Shown here one piece after another: positions 38,077 to 46,143 of a stretch of 64,000 nt of DNA. Both the position numbers and the translations under genes were made by a program. This DNA comes from Sulfitobacter indolifex. GTDB lineage: Bacteria; Pseudomonadota; Alphaproteobacteria; Rhodobacterales; Rhodobacteraceae. The notes below the pieces were generated by a model. That model was not told where the DNA came from. It saw only the letters and a list, made by a program, of their open reading frames with translations, and ran no database searches. The first letter of the stretch is position 1. Each line of letters opens with the position of its first letter. The DNA lies in NCBI RefSeq assembly GCF_022788655.1, contig NZ_CP084951.1:2108001-2172000 (forward strand), in the 5' to 3' direction.

Positions 38077-39750
38077 ATGGCAGACGCAGCCATTCACGGC
38101 CAAGATCACCACGACGACCGGGGGTTCTTCACCCGGTGGTTCATGTCCACCAACCACAAAGACATCGGTATTTTGTACCTGATCGTCTCGGCCTTCGTGG
38201 GTCTTATCTCGGTGGCATTCACCGTTTACATGCGCCTTGAGCTCATGAACCCCGGCGTTCAATACATGTGTATGGAAGGCGCGCGTTTCATCGCGGATAG
38301 CGCCGCTGCATGTACGCCCAATGGTCATCTGTGGAACGTGCTGATCACCGGCCACGGCATCCTGATGATGTTCTTCGTCGTGATTCCCGCCCTCTTCGGC
38401 GGTTTCGGCAACTACTTCATGCCGCTGCAGATCGGCGCGCCGGATATGGCGTTCCCACGCATGAACAACCTCAGCTTCTGGCTCTATGTCGCCGGTACAA
38501 CGCTGGCGGTCTGCTCGCTGCTGACACCGGGCGGCAATGGCCAGCTGGGTTCCGGCGTGGGCTGGGTGCTCTACCCGCCGCTCTCGGTACGCGAAGCAGG
38601 CATGTCCATGGACTTCGCGATCTTCGCGGTTCACGTCTCGGGTGCCTCGTCGATCCTCGGCGCGATCAACATGATCACCACTTTCCTGAACATGCGTGCC
38701 CCCGGCATGACCCTGTTCAAAGTGCCGCTCTTTGCATGGTCGATCTTCGTTACAAGCTGGCTGATCCTTCTGTCCTTGCCGGTTCTGGCGGGCGCGATCA
38801 CCATGCTGTTGATGGACCGTAACTTTGGCTTTGCGTTCTTCGATCCCGCAGGCGGTGGTGACCCGATCCTCTACCAGCACATCCTGTGGTTCTTTGGTCA
38901 CCCCGAAGTTTACATCATCATCCTGCCGGGCTTTGGCATCATCTCCCACGTGATTGCGACCTTCTCGCGCAAACCGGTCTTCGGCTACCTGCCGATGGTC
39001 TGGGCGATCATCGCGATTGGTGCTCTGGGCTTCGTCGTTTGGGCGCACCACATGTACACCGTGGGCATGACCCTGAACCAGCAGGCCTACTTCATGCTGG
39101 CCACCATGGTCATCGCGGTGCCAACAGGGGTGAAGGTCTTCAGCTGGATCGCCACCATGTGGGGCGGCTCTATCGAGTTCAAAACACCGATGCTCTGGGC
39201 CTTTGGCTTCCTGTTCCTCTTTACTGTTGGTGGCGTCACCGGCATCGTACTGAGCCAGGCCGCTGTGGACCGTGCCTATCACGACACCTATTACGTCGTG
39301 GCACACTTCCACTACGTGATGTCCCTCGGCGCGGTCTTCGCCATCTTCGCAGGTATCTACTTCTACCTGCCTAAGATGACAGGCCGTATGTACCCCGAAT
39401 GGGCCGGCAAACTGCACTTCTGGATGATGTTCATCGGTGCCAACCTGACCTTCTTCCCGCAGCACTTCTTGGGCCGTCAGGGCATGCCACGCCGCTACAT
39501 CGACTACCCAGAGGCCTTCGCCTATTGGAACCAGTGGTCGAGCTGGGGTGCTTTCCTGAGCTTCGCGTCCTTCCTGTTCTTCTTCGGGATCATGGCCTAC
39601 ACGCTGACACGCGGCGCCCGCTCCACGGCGAACAACCCATGGAACGAGTTTGCGGACACGCTGGAATGGACCCTGCCCAGCCCGCCGCCCGAGCACACGT
39701 TCGAGCAGCTTCCAAAGCAGGAAGACTGGGACAAGCAGCACAGCCACTAA
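38077..39750 (+). CDS. ctaD: Cytochrome c oxidase subunit I (aa3 type)
   Basis: 557 residues with twelve membrane helices. Heme and copper ligands are visible: His in [24 protein letters not shown] (CuB His, Tyr and E of the D channel), HHMYTVG, and [17 protein letters not shown] for both hemes. The D-channel entrance [11 protein letters not shown] is intact. The start is ATG 38077, six bases after a perfect AGGAGG; earlier in-frame codons are not used. Terminal oxidase in the inner membrane. A strong terminator follows. Subunit II and assembly genes are not adjacent. Confidence 0.97.
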   Translation: MADAAIHGQDHHDDRGFFTRWFMSTNHKDIGILYLIVSAFVGLISVAFTVYMRLELMNPGVQYMCMEGARFIADSAAACTPNGHLWNVLITGHGILMMFFVVIPALFGGFGNYFMPLQIGAPDMAFPRMNNLSFWLYVAGTTLAVCSLLTPGGNGQLGSGVGWVLYPPLSVREAGMSMDFAIFAVHVSGASSILGAINMITTFLNMRAPGMTLFKVPLFAWSIFVTSWLILLSLPVLAGAITMLLMDRNFGFAFFDPAGGGDPILYQHILWFFGHPEVYIIILPGFGIISHVIATFSRKPVFGYLPMVWAIIAIGALGFVVWAHHMYTVGMTLNQQAYFMLATMVIAVPTGVKVFSWIATMWGGSIEFKTPMLWAFGFLFLFTVGGVTGIVLSQAAVDRAYHDTYYVVAHFHYVMSLGAVFAIFAGIYFYLPKMTGRMYPEWAGKLHFWMMFIGANLTFFPQHFLGRQGMPRRYIDYPEAFAYWNQWSSWGAFLSFASFLFFFGIMAYTLTRGARSTANNPWNEFADTLEWTLPSPPPEHTFEQLPKQEDWDKQHSH

Positions 39751-39767
39751 GCTTTGCTGAAAATTAG

Positions 39768-39795
39768 AAAGGCCCCGCCAGCGCGGGGCCTTTTC
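39768..39795 (+). terminator. Intrinsic terminator of ctaD
   Basis: AAAGGCCCCGC (39768-39778) and GCGGGGCCTTT with a four-base loop, then TTTTCTTTT. A classic rho-independent terminator 18 bases past the stop. Confidence 0.93.
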
Positions 39796-39850
39796 TTTTG
39801 CGCCTCCTCATCCTCACTCTAGCCCATAGCTCCCTCACAAAGGTCACCTG

Positions 39851-40240
39851 ATGTCTCTCACCCTCACCCCAATCTACGCCGCCCTCTGCGCGCTGGTTTT
39901 CCTAGGCCTCAGCTGGCATGTCATCGCCTACCGCCGCGCCAATCGCATCTCTCTAGGCGATACCGGAGACAAGGCGCTGCTCAAACGCATGCGCGCCCAG
40001 GCCAACGCAGCAGAATATATGCCTATCGCGCTGATCCTACTGGCCCTGATCGAAGCCAGCGGCGCACCGGCACTGGCGGTCCACACCTTAGGCCTCGCGC
40101 TGCTCACGGGCCGCATCCTGCACCCCTTAGGCTTTGCAGCGACCCCGCAAAAATTCATCCTGCGCCAGATCGGCATGATCCTAACCCTCGCCATGATCGC
40201 CCTTTCGGCGCTTGGCCTACTGGCCCATTCCCTCTTCTAA
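39851..40240 (+). CDS. MAPEG family membrane protein
   Basis: 129 residues with four membrane segments. The MAPEG pattern is seen as YRRANRISLGDTGDKALLKRMRAQANAAEYMPIALILLALIE, including the Arg-X-X-Asn-X-X-Glu core (RAQANAAEY), and GRILHPLGF. Bacterial members resemble glutathione-dependent eicosanoid enzymes, but their substrate is not known. AAGG precedes the ATG. Confidence 0.85.
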   Translation: MSLTLTPIYAALCALVFLGLSWHVIAYRRANRISLGDTGDKALLKRMRAQANAAEYMPIALILLALIEASGAPALAVHTLGLALLTGRILHPLGFAATPQKFILRQIGMILTLAMIALSALGLLAHSLF

Positions 40241-40271
40241 TTCATCCTTTCTTAAATACCCGCGGGGGCCC

Positions 40272-40286
40272 GGGGGCAGCGCCCCC
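40272..40286. repeat. GC-rich palindrome of the type common between Rhodobacteraceae genes
   Basis: GGGGGC and GCCCCC around AGC (40272-40286), embedded in a stretch of C and G directly after the MAPEG gene. Probably a terminator or a small dispersed repeat. Confidence 0.45.
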
Positions 40287-40373
40287 GCCTTCACCAAATT
40301 TTTCCACCCAAAACATCATTTCCCTCTTGAAGCCCTCCGCGCCTATGGGTATCCCGCCCACACCAAACGGTAA

Positions 40374-40448
40374 GCGGGCGTAGCTCAGGGGTAGAGCATA
40401 ACCTTGCCAAGGTTAGGGTCGGGCGTTCGAATCGCCTCGCCCGCTCCA
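40374..40448 (+). tRNA. tRNA-Gly (GCC anticodon), copy 1
   Basis: Acceptor GCGGGCG pairs with CGCCCGC, discriminator T, CCA encoded. D arm GCTC-AGGGGTA-GAGC, anticodon arm TAACC-TTGCCAA-GGTTA (GCC), T arm around TTCGAAT. Identical to copy 2 over the whole gene. Confidence 0.96.
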
Positions 40449-40604
40449 TTTGGTCTGCACAGGGTCGCATCTTCGGATGCGGCCCTTTGTGTTTCCGACA
40501 CCTCTTACCCTTACCCAGAAAAACGCATGCCGTCGGCGATAACACCTCATTTTCCCTCTTGCAGCCGTCCGCCCGAATGGGTATTCCCGCCTCACCAACC
40601 GGAT

Positions 40605-40679
40605 GCGGGCGTAGCTCAGGGGTAGAGCATAACCTTGCCAAGGTTAGGGTCGGGCGTTCGAATCGCCTCGCCCGCTCCA
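40605..40679 (+). tRNA. tRNA-Gly (GCC anticodon), copy 2
   Basis: Exact copy of the tRNA-Gly at 40374, 231 bases downstream. About 60 bases of upstream leader are also clearly related (a CCCTCTTG-AGCC-TCCG block, then ATGGGTAT-CCCGCC). This shows duplication of the whole transcription unit. Confidence 0.96.
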
Positions 40680-40708
40680 GGTTGATCCTACCACCCCGTA
40701 GGAAACTC

Positions 40709-40733
40709 AAAGCCGCCCCTCGGGGCGGCTTTT
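40709..40733 (+). terminator. Terminator of the tRNA-Gly pair
   Basis: AAAGCCGCCCC and GGGGCGGCTTT enclose a short loop (40709-40733), followed by TGTGT, 30 bases after the second tRNA-Gly. Confidence 0.8.
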
Positions 40734-40757
40734 GTGTATCTGGCTCCACTCCCAAAC

Positions 40758-40789
40758 AAAAAAAACGCCCCATGACGAGCACGGGGCGT
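40758..40789 (-). terminator. Intrinsic terminator reading leftward (downstream of rlmB)
   Basis: On the minus strand ACGCCCC (40789-40783) pairs with GGGGCGT (40771-40765) and is followed by a run of eight T (40765-40758). It ends transcripts coming from rlmB or from a separate RNA between rlmB and this site. Confidence 0.85.
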
Positions 40790-40885
40790 ATAGGTACGGA
40801 ACGAGGGACAGTTTGAGGCCGGCAGGCGTTCCGGGCCTGCGGTCACTATTAAACTTAGGAAGTCCCAACCGTTTTCAAAGGGGAC
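40790..40885 (-). ncRNA. Candidate structured RNA downstream of rlmB
   Basis: Between rlmB and its leftward terminator the sequence folds well. Outer arms are GGGAC (40805-40809) with GTCCC (40862-40866), then AGTTT with AAACT, then an inner GCAGGC/GCCTGC hairpin. A second hairpin at 40880-40908 (GGGGACGCGACC with GGACGCGCCCCC) lies just upstream on the minus strand. No open frame explains it. It could be an independent small RNA or the 3' end of the rlmB mRNA. I cannot match it to a known family. Confidence 0.35.
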
Positions 40886-40937
40886 GCGACCCTTGGACGC
40901 GCCCCCTGCCCGGTTTTGAGCCAGTTCTTGCCGATTC

Positions 40938-41714
40938 TCAGCCGCCAACCCGACTGGCGTAAAGGGCAATGGCCGCCGCGTTGGACACGTTGAGGGAGCC
41001 AAACCCCCCCGCCGCGTCGATCCGCACCAATGCGTCAACCGTCTCGCGTGTCTTCTCTCTCAGCCCTGGGCCTTCGGCGCCAAGGACCAGCGCCACAGGG
41101 CGATCCCGGCGGCCCTCTACGGCGGTTTCGATGGTCTGCGTCGCCTCACCGTCAAGCCCCAGCACCAGATACCCCATGCCCTGCAACGCGCGGATTGCGT
41201 CGGCAAGGTTGCGCACCCGCAGGTAGGGCTGACGCTCCAACGCGCCGCTGGCGGTCTTGGCCAAGGCACCTGTCTCGGGTGCCGAATGATGTTTGGTGCC
41301 GATCACCGCAGACGCACCCAAAACCTCAGCCGAGCGCAAAATCGCCCCCACGTTATGCGGATCGGTCACCCGGTCCAGCAGCAACAGGCGCGGCGCGGTG
41401 TCACCGATGGCGACATCCTCCAACCCGCCCCAGTTCAGCGGCTTCACCTCCAACACCGCGCCTTGGTGCACGGAGTTCGGATCAAGCGGCGGGCGGAACT
41501 TGCGCGGGTCCACGACTTCGGGCGCGATTCCCGCCTCGGCAATGGCATCTTCGAGCTTTGCTTGCGCATTCGGCGTGACCATCAACTGCAGTTTTTCGCG
41601 GTTAGGGTTCATCAACGCATCGCGCACCGCATGCAGGCCAAAAAGCCAAACTGTCTGCGCCGCATCGGCCTTTTTGTCCTGCTCTTTTTGCACGACCCAT
41701 TTGGGTTTCTTCAT
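40938..41714 (-). CDS. rlmB: RlmB-type 23S rRNA (guanosine-2'-O)-methyltransferase
   Basis: 258 residues. SPOUT (TrmH) family: an N-terminal substrate-binding region (WLFGLHAVRDALMNPNREK), then knot motifs LLLDRVTDPHNVGAILRSAEVLGA, LVLGAEGPGLRE and FGSLNVSNAAAIALY. It methylates G2251 of 23S rRNA in E. coli. ATG 41714 is preceded by AAAGGA; an upstream in-frame start (41792) lacks support. It is divergent from tRNA-Tyr. Confidence 0.9.
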   Translation of the reverse strand: MKKPKWVVQKEQDKKADAAQTVWLFGLHAVRDALMNPNREKLQLMVTPNAQAKLEDAIAEAGIAPEVVDPRKFRPPLDPNSVHQGAVLEVKPLNWGGLEDVAIGDTAPRLLLLDRVTDPHNVGAILRSAEVLGASAVIGTKHHSAPETGALAKTASGALERQPYLRVRNLADAIRALQGMGYLVLGLDGEATQTIETAVEGRRDRPVALVLGAEGPGLREKTRETVDALVRIDAAGGFGSLNVSNAAAIALYASRVGG

Positions 41715-41826
41715 CTCTTTATCCTTTCGCGCGATTTCCCCAAGATTTCTCGGGAATTCGCCTTGACGGTCCTTTGGGTCGCTTGTAATCACGCCCCCAC
41801 GTCAGGTGCAATGCACAGGACAAAGT

Positions 41827-41910
41827 GGGCGACAGGCCGCAAGGTGTGGCAGGGGACTGTAACTCCCTCGCGGAGACGCACGCCTGGTTCGATTCCAGGG
41901 TCGCCCACCA
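41827..41910 (+). tRNA. tRNA-Tyr (GTA anticodon), integration site of the island
   Basis: Acceptor GGGCGAC pairs with GTCGCCC, discriminator A and encoded CCA. Anticodon loop CTGTAAC gives GTA, the long variable arm is of class II type, and the T arm is CCTGG-TTCGATT-CCAGG. 84 bases with CCA. The final 25 bases belong to the island's left repeat, so the present 3' end is supplied by the island and the gene stays functional. Confidence 0.96.
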
Positions 41911-41912
41911 CT
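41886..41912 (+). repeat. attL: 27-bp direct repeat of the tRNA-Tyr 3' end
   Basis: Bases 41886-41912 (starting GGTTCGATTCCAGGG and ending CCCACCACT) are repeated exactly at 60532-60558 in the same orientation. They cover the T loop, acceptor 3' strand and CCA of tRNA-Tyr. This is the left junction of the island. Confidence 0.93.
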
Positions 41913-41947
41913 ACCCCTAACGCTTTGAAAGCATGGAGTAGTGGTGG
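41905..41947. repeat. Inverted repeat spanning the attL edge
   Basis: CCACCACTAC (41905-41914) and GTAGTGGTGG (41938-41947) are perfect inverted copies, with an inner GCTTTGAAAGC hairpin. The left arm is part of the tRNA end and att repeat. It could terminate tRNA-Tyr transcription or help position the integrase. Confidence 0.65.
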
Positions 41948-41972
41948 TATCATGTTGGTGTTCTTGATCCGA

Positions 41973-42004
41973 TTTCGATACAAATTAGGCACATTTCGAT
42001 ACAA
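41973..42004 (+). repeat. Left pair of integrase arm-type sites
   Basis: TTTCGATACAA occurs at 41973-41983 and 41994-42004, 21 bases apart start to start. The second overlaps the integrase start codon. A matching pair with the same spacing is at 60423-60453 near the right end. The position suggests arm-binding sites for the integrase and self-repression of int. Confidence 0.7.
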
Positions 42005-43653
42005 TGGCACCCTCAAAGAAGGTTCGATACCTAAAGATCGACCGTGGAAGATTCTTCTACCAGAGACGTGTTCCGCAGAAGCTACACGACCTTCTTGACC
42101 AAAAGATTTGGTTAAGGCCCTGCGGCGACGTACCCTACTCTAAGGCAATCCAGCTGGTTGTGACCTGGGCTGAAGAGCATGACGAATTCATAGCCCAGAT
42201 GGCTTCTTTGGAAGCTAGGCAGGTTTACGCAAGAAGGCAAAGGCTCGATGTGCAGGAAGCATTTGAGAATGCTATGGGGAGTGAGGCTGCGGATACGCCC
42301 ATGTATGACCTCCCTCTGCCATTCGAAGAATTGTCGACTAGCTCCAGCGCTGACGCCGCCCCAGATTGGCGATGGGCAAAATTTTCCCTCCGAGAATTAG
42401 ACGCTGAGCGAGATGGGGATCGGCCAACCCGACACATGCGTACTCAGTTACTGGCGCGCCTCCATAGAGAGGCCGTCTCAAACGGACCAAGCATGCCGAT
42501 GGAGTTTCCGCCTTTTCAAGCCTTCAAAGAGCTCCTGCACCGATATAGCGACGCCCCCAACATTAGCAGCGTGTCGCTTGGTCATAAGCTTCCTGATCCA
42601 ATGGGGACAGAAGAGTACGTCGAAGAGATGCAGAAAATTCATGCGGCAGCTTTCGGTGCGGCATCACCTGCTCCGCCGACCGACCCGGATGAGCGGGATG
42701 AATACGATTTGATAAAATTGAAGCTAGAGAGAAGAATTTCAGAGCTGACCCCCGATCCCCATACGCTCACGGCGGTCTCTGAAGCGTACTTTACGTTTAA
42801 CGGCATTAGACCGTTCACACAGGCGAAGTATCGCAGAGACATAGGACGGCTGGCAGCACTAGTGGGTGACATACCGGTCAAAGGGGTCACCACAGCGCAC
42901 TTAAAGCAGCTTAGAGACCATCTAGCCCCGACGATGAAGGCTGCCTCGCTACATGCCGTATTCACCCCCATAAAGGGCCTTTTTAAGTACGCCGCCCAGG
43001 AAGAGATACTAGACGTCAACCCAGCTTCAGCACTTGTGCTTCCTCGAGATAAGAGGTCAATCGAAGAAAGAAAACGGAAGAAGTTTGACCCGGAGGAAGC
43101 TTGTCGGATCGACGAAGCGATTAGCGCAGTGTGGGGCAATCCAGTTTACGGGCTATCTGACAAAAGAAGGGAAGCCCTCTCTCAGGTTGTGCGAGCGCTG
43201 ATGTTCACTGGCATGCGACCAATCGAAATTCTAAGATTGCAACCCCACGATGTAGAGGATCATCTAATCCGCGTTACAGACAGTAAGACTGAGAGCTCCA
43301 CTCGTATTGTTCCCCTACATCCCGAACTTAAAAGTTTTCCGAAGTGGGTTCGCGAAGGTGGTCTTAGCACGTTTGCATCTGTCACATCGGACCCGGTAGG
43401 CCCAGTTCGGCACAACTTCAGCCGTCTAATCCGAACGAAATTATCACCGCCAATCCTGGATGACCGCAAAACCTTATATTCTTTGCGAACTACATTCGTA
43501 AACGCGATGCGGCGTGCTGGCGCAGATATACAGATGAGGCGCGCGATTCTCGGCCATAAGGAAGCGGGGGCTATCAGGCATTACGACGATGGCCCCGAGT
43601 TTAGAGAGAAGCTCGAAATTATTGCGAAAACCGATCCGAGGAAACCTTACTAA
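42004..43653 (+). CDS. Tyrosine recombinase / phage-type integrase of the island
   Basis: 549 residues. A short N-terminal DUF6538-like region (YLKIDRGRFFYQRRVPQ) may bind the arm sites. A SAM-like core-binding domain is at about 255-345 and the catalytic domain at 365-545. Catalytic Arg is in MFTGMRPIEILRL, Lys in TDSKTESSTRIVPL, box II is LYSLRTTFV (the usual His replaced by Tyr or Ser), His in ILGHKEAGAIRHY and the nucleophile is the Tyr of that block. The ATG sits at the second arm-type repeat. It catalyses insertion and excision at tRNA-Tyr. Confidence 0.92.
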   Translation: MAPSKKVRYLKIDRGRFFYQRRVPQKLHDLLDQKIWLRPCGDVPYSKAIQLVVTWAEEHDEFIAQMASLEARQVYARRQRLDVQEAFENAMGSEAADTPMYDLPLPFEELSTSSSADAAPDWRWAKFSLRELDAERDGDRPTRHMRTQLLARLHREAVSNGPSMPMEFPPFQAFKELLHRYSDAPNISSVSLGHKLPDPMGTEEYVEEMQKIHAAAFGAASPAPPTDPDERDEYDLIKLKLERRISELTPDPHTLTAVSEAYFTFNGIRPFTQAKYRRDIGRLAALVGDIPVKGVTTAHLKQLRDHLAPTMKAASLHAVFTPIKGLFKYAAQEEILDVNPASALVLPRDKRSIEERKRKKFDPEEACRIDEAISAVWGNPVYGLSDKRREALSQVVRALMFTGMRPIEILRLQPHDVEDHLIRVTDSKTESSTRIVPLHPELKSFPKWVREGGLSTFASVTSDPVGPVRHNFSRLIRTKLSPPILDDRKTLYSLRTTFVNAMRRAGADIQMRRAILGHKEAGAIRHYDDGPEFREKLEIIAKTDPRKPY

Positions 43654-43836
43654 GACGTGCTAGTGGCTTTAGACCTGCGTCGATTTTCAAACGAAGAGAC
43701 ACTGGCTTTGCTACACATTCAGGGCCCTCAATTTGCTTTGATGACCACTCTCAAGGGGTGCTTCGCTATGGTAACACAATCCTTGTCGCAACATTCTTGC
43801 CTATAGTTCGATCTACTTTTTCTTCCGAAGGAAACC

Positions 43837-44298
43837 ATGCGCCTAGTTATCCTGTCCCTCATGTCTGTATTGCTAGCTACGAGTGCGACTACCGCGTGCA
43901 ACATCGTGAACGGCAGAGCCCACGGGGACTGTGCTGGCGTGACCGTGAACATCGGGCGTACAGCATATCAAGTGGTCAACTCGTTTAGTCTGCTGTCAGG
44001 CGTTTCGGAAGGTGCTCAGGTGCTCTCGGGTGGGTCGCTTAGGGTTTCCGGCCTAGCCGACCACGTGGTCGTCGAACGAGGCGGCACCGCTTACGTTTCC
44101 GGTATCGTGAAAAGATTGGAGGTGAGTGGCGCCGCGAACATATCTGGACAGGTAACTTCCATCTTCTTACGCGACGGCGGACGAGTTGCAATTGAAGGCA
44201 TTGTCGGCGATATTTTAGGCGACGGGACAGCAGTGCTAGAAGCAGGATCGGTGATCGGGGGCCACCTGACCGAAGTTACGCAGGAAGTCGCTTACTGA
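43837..44298 (+). CDS. Exported protein with bactofilin-like beta-repeats, function unknown
   Basis: 153 residues. A signal peptide (MRLVILSLMSVLLATSATTA) is followed by two cysteines (CNIV, DCAG) and a run of short repeated beta-strand units: VLSGGSLRVSGLADHVVVE, GGTAYVSGIVKRLEVSG, ANISGQVTSIFLRDGG, RVAIEGIVGDILGDG and AVLEAGSVIGGHL. The pattern is like the right-handed beta-helix of bactofilins, but those are cytoplasmic while this is exported. GAAGG precedes the ATG. It follows int after 180 bases. Function unknown. Confidence 0.65.
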   Translation: MRLVILSLMSVLLATSATTACNIVNGRAHGDCAGVTVNIGRTAYQVVNSFSLLSGVSEGAQVLSGGSLRVSGLADHVVVERGGTAYVSGIVKRLEVSGAANISGQVTSIFLRDGGRVAIEGIVGDILGDGTAVLEAGSVIGGHLTEVTQEVAY

Positions 44299-44416
44299 CT
44301 TTTCATTGAATTCCGTCCAACGCCCGCATTGACCGCTATCGCTAAGAAGCCCGCATCGAATGCAAAGGGGCTACAACGAGGGAAGGAAAAACTGTTGTGT
44401 GGGAAGGCGTGACAGT

Positions 44417-45391
44417 ATGTCCACGATGATCGAAACTGGTTTTTTAGTCGATCCATCCGCTGGAGCACTGCAAAGCGATGATTTGCTTTGCCGATATGTC
44501 CCGTCAAACAGGTTTATAGACCTTATCAAATCGTCGTCAATTTGGTACTCAAGAATAGATAATTGGAAGATTGATGATCCCCTCGAAGGCATTTTAATAC
44601 CGTCATTTTCGGAAGCTTTGGCGGAGCCGCACGAGTCTGATGCCACTAAGTCCTTTCTGACGGCGCGAACCGAACTCTATCTCCGATCCTCATTTGCCTG
44701 TTGTTTTATGGAGTATAGTGGAAAAGATGAACAGCACATGTGGGACACTTTTTGCCCTGATGGCTCAGGTGCGATGTTCGTCGTTCGCGCTCAAGCTGTT
44801 GCGTCCGCAATGCAACAAACCACATGCACAAAATTCTTCCGGAAAGTTGAATACATTGCTGCTGAAGACAGAGAAGGGCTGAAGATTGAGCAGATAGACC
44901 ACGCAATGAGCACCACAAGCTCTGGATATCTACACCCGGGCATGTCGTATTTTCTTAAGGATGATCGGTTCCGAGCGGAACGTGAGGTCCGATCAGTACT
45001 GTCGCCAGGTACTTTTGATCGATCTCTCCTATATTGGTTTTTTGGTCGCAATAAACTCGTGCTCGAGCGGCACACTGAAGTTCCAGATATGAATAACATT
45101 CCGGAAGGCGAACTTTGGTTGTGTTATGAGGGCGATGGAGTGTTCGACCTGTTCAAGCTTTCAGAAGAGAAAACAAGAGAACTGACAGAAGCCATTACAA
45201 CTAACTTTCACCAAACGTTCCCGACTCTAGTGGCTGAGCCAGGAATTAAGGTGCCATTTCATCTTGAAACGATTGAAAAGATAGTGCTCAGCCCGGACTT
45301 GCAAGATTCCAATGTGCGCGACTCAGAATTGTGGAAATGCATTCGCGATGCGGGTCTTTCTAGTCGGGCCAAGATAGGATTTCATGAATGA
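44417..45391 (+). CDS. DUF2971-like protein
   Basis: 324 residues. The N-terminal pattern (LLCRYVPSNRFIDLIKSSSI, then WYSRIDNWKIDDPLEG) and the central block (FACCFMEYSGKDEQHMWDTF, then CPDGSGAMFVV) match the DUF2971 layout, where a 'YR..W.S...FNDPFE' and a 'S.. W..YA...GF' block recur. A conserved arginine/glutamate block (RFRAEREVRSVL) follows. No signal peptide or membrane segment. DUF2971 genes are frequent in islands and near defence genes, but biochemical activity is unknown. An upstream in-frame start (44360) is less likely. Confidence 0.65.
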   Translation: MSTMIETGFLVDPSAGALQSDDLLCRYVPSNRFIDLIKSSSIWYSRIDNWKIDDPLEGILIPSFSEALAEPHESDATKSFLTARTELYLRSSFACCFMEYSGKDEQHMWDTFCPDGSGAMFVVRAQAVASAMQQTTCTKFFRKVEYIAAEDREGLKIEQIDHAMSTTSSGYLHPGMSYFLKDDRFRAEREVRSVLSPGTFDRSLLYWFFGRNKLVLERHTEVPDMNNIPEGELWLCYEGDGVFDLFKLSEEKTRELTEAITTNFHQTFPTLVAEPGIKVPFHLETIEKIVLSPDLQDSNVRDSELWKCIRDAGLSSRAKIGFHE

Positions 45392-46143
45392 CAGCAGACG
45401 TTTCCACCCGAGCGACAGGTTTGGCTAGAGCTGCTAATTTGGCTCGAGACAGATTGTAGGTTGGCGGTGGAGCCGCCTGGTTGTGATCAGGAAGTTTAGA
45501 ATATTACCTTGTTTCATCGTTGTCGCCGCTTGCGCATCCATAGCCCACACTGTTGCCCAACGCAGTGAAAGTCCGGTTCCCGCCCTTTGAACGGGGTCTC
45601 CGTAGTCGCAGGAGAAAACAAAATACCGCAGCGAACGGCAGCAAAGTCACGCAGTGCGAACCCTGGCGTGTTGGGCCGCGAAGGTCCGGAGTGAGCCCAA
45701 ACTGACCGCGTGAGGGGCGGAGTTCTTCGCAGTTGCGGCATAAGCTGGGCCCGCAAGAGCGGCCCAAAGCCGACTTCCAACAGTAATCTTGGATGCTGCG
45801 GTGCGGCCCGTTGAAGGAGACATTCGTGCATCACGCAGCATTTTGTCTGCCAAGAAGTAGATCAGCGGACTATGTTGTCGTCTGATCGCAGCAGGCCAAT
45901 GACAACTGTCAGATGGCGCGTAGACAAGCGCGTTCGTTTTCTTCGGAGATAGACCATACGGGGTTAGCAAAAAGCATAGAAAGTGCCTCTAAGCATCGGG
46001 GATCCCTCTACCGTCACTTACTCAGAACAGGTTAATGAACACCTGACTGGACGTCGCCATGTTGGAGGCGCAGCAAAAGCTTCATTCCAGCTTTAATGTC
46101 TGGTCAGGTCGACAGTCGGTCAAAACGATCGACCCTCAGCGCG
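45392..46143. other. Non-coding stretch in the island
   Basis: About 750 bases with no convincing gene. It has the look of decayed sequence (phrases such as AAGTCCGGTTCCCGCCC and GCGAAGGTCCGGAGTGAGCC) that recurs between accessory genes in this family of bacteria. Frames on the minus strand have no family resemblance. Confidence 0.5.

Noticed and set aside
37540-39747. 735-codon open frame antisense to ctaD
   Set aside because: It is the mirror of a highly conserved oxidase gene, has His/Asp/Glu-rich composition typical of antisense frames, and no family resemblance.
40291-40782. 163-codon minus-strand frame with an internal repeat (ERARRFERPTLTLARL)
   Set aside because: The repeat is the two tRNA-Gly genes translated on the wrong strand.
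45504-45970. Overlapping minus-strand frames in the 45.4-46.1 kb spacer
   Set aside because: All three frames are open by chance in GC-rich decayed sequence; none has a good start or recognisable protein.
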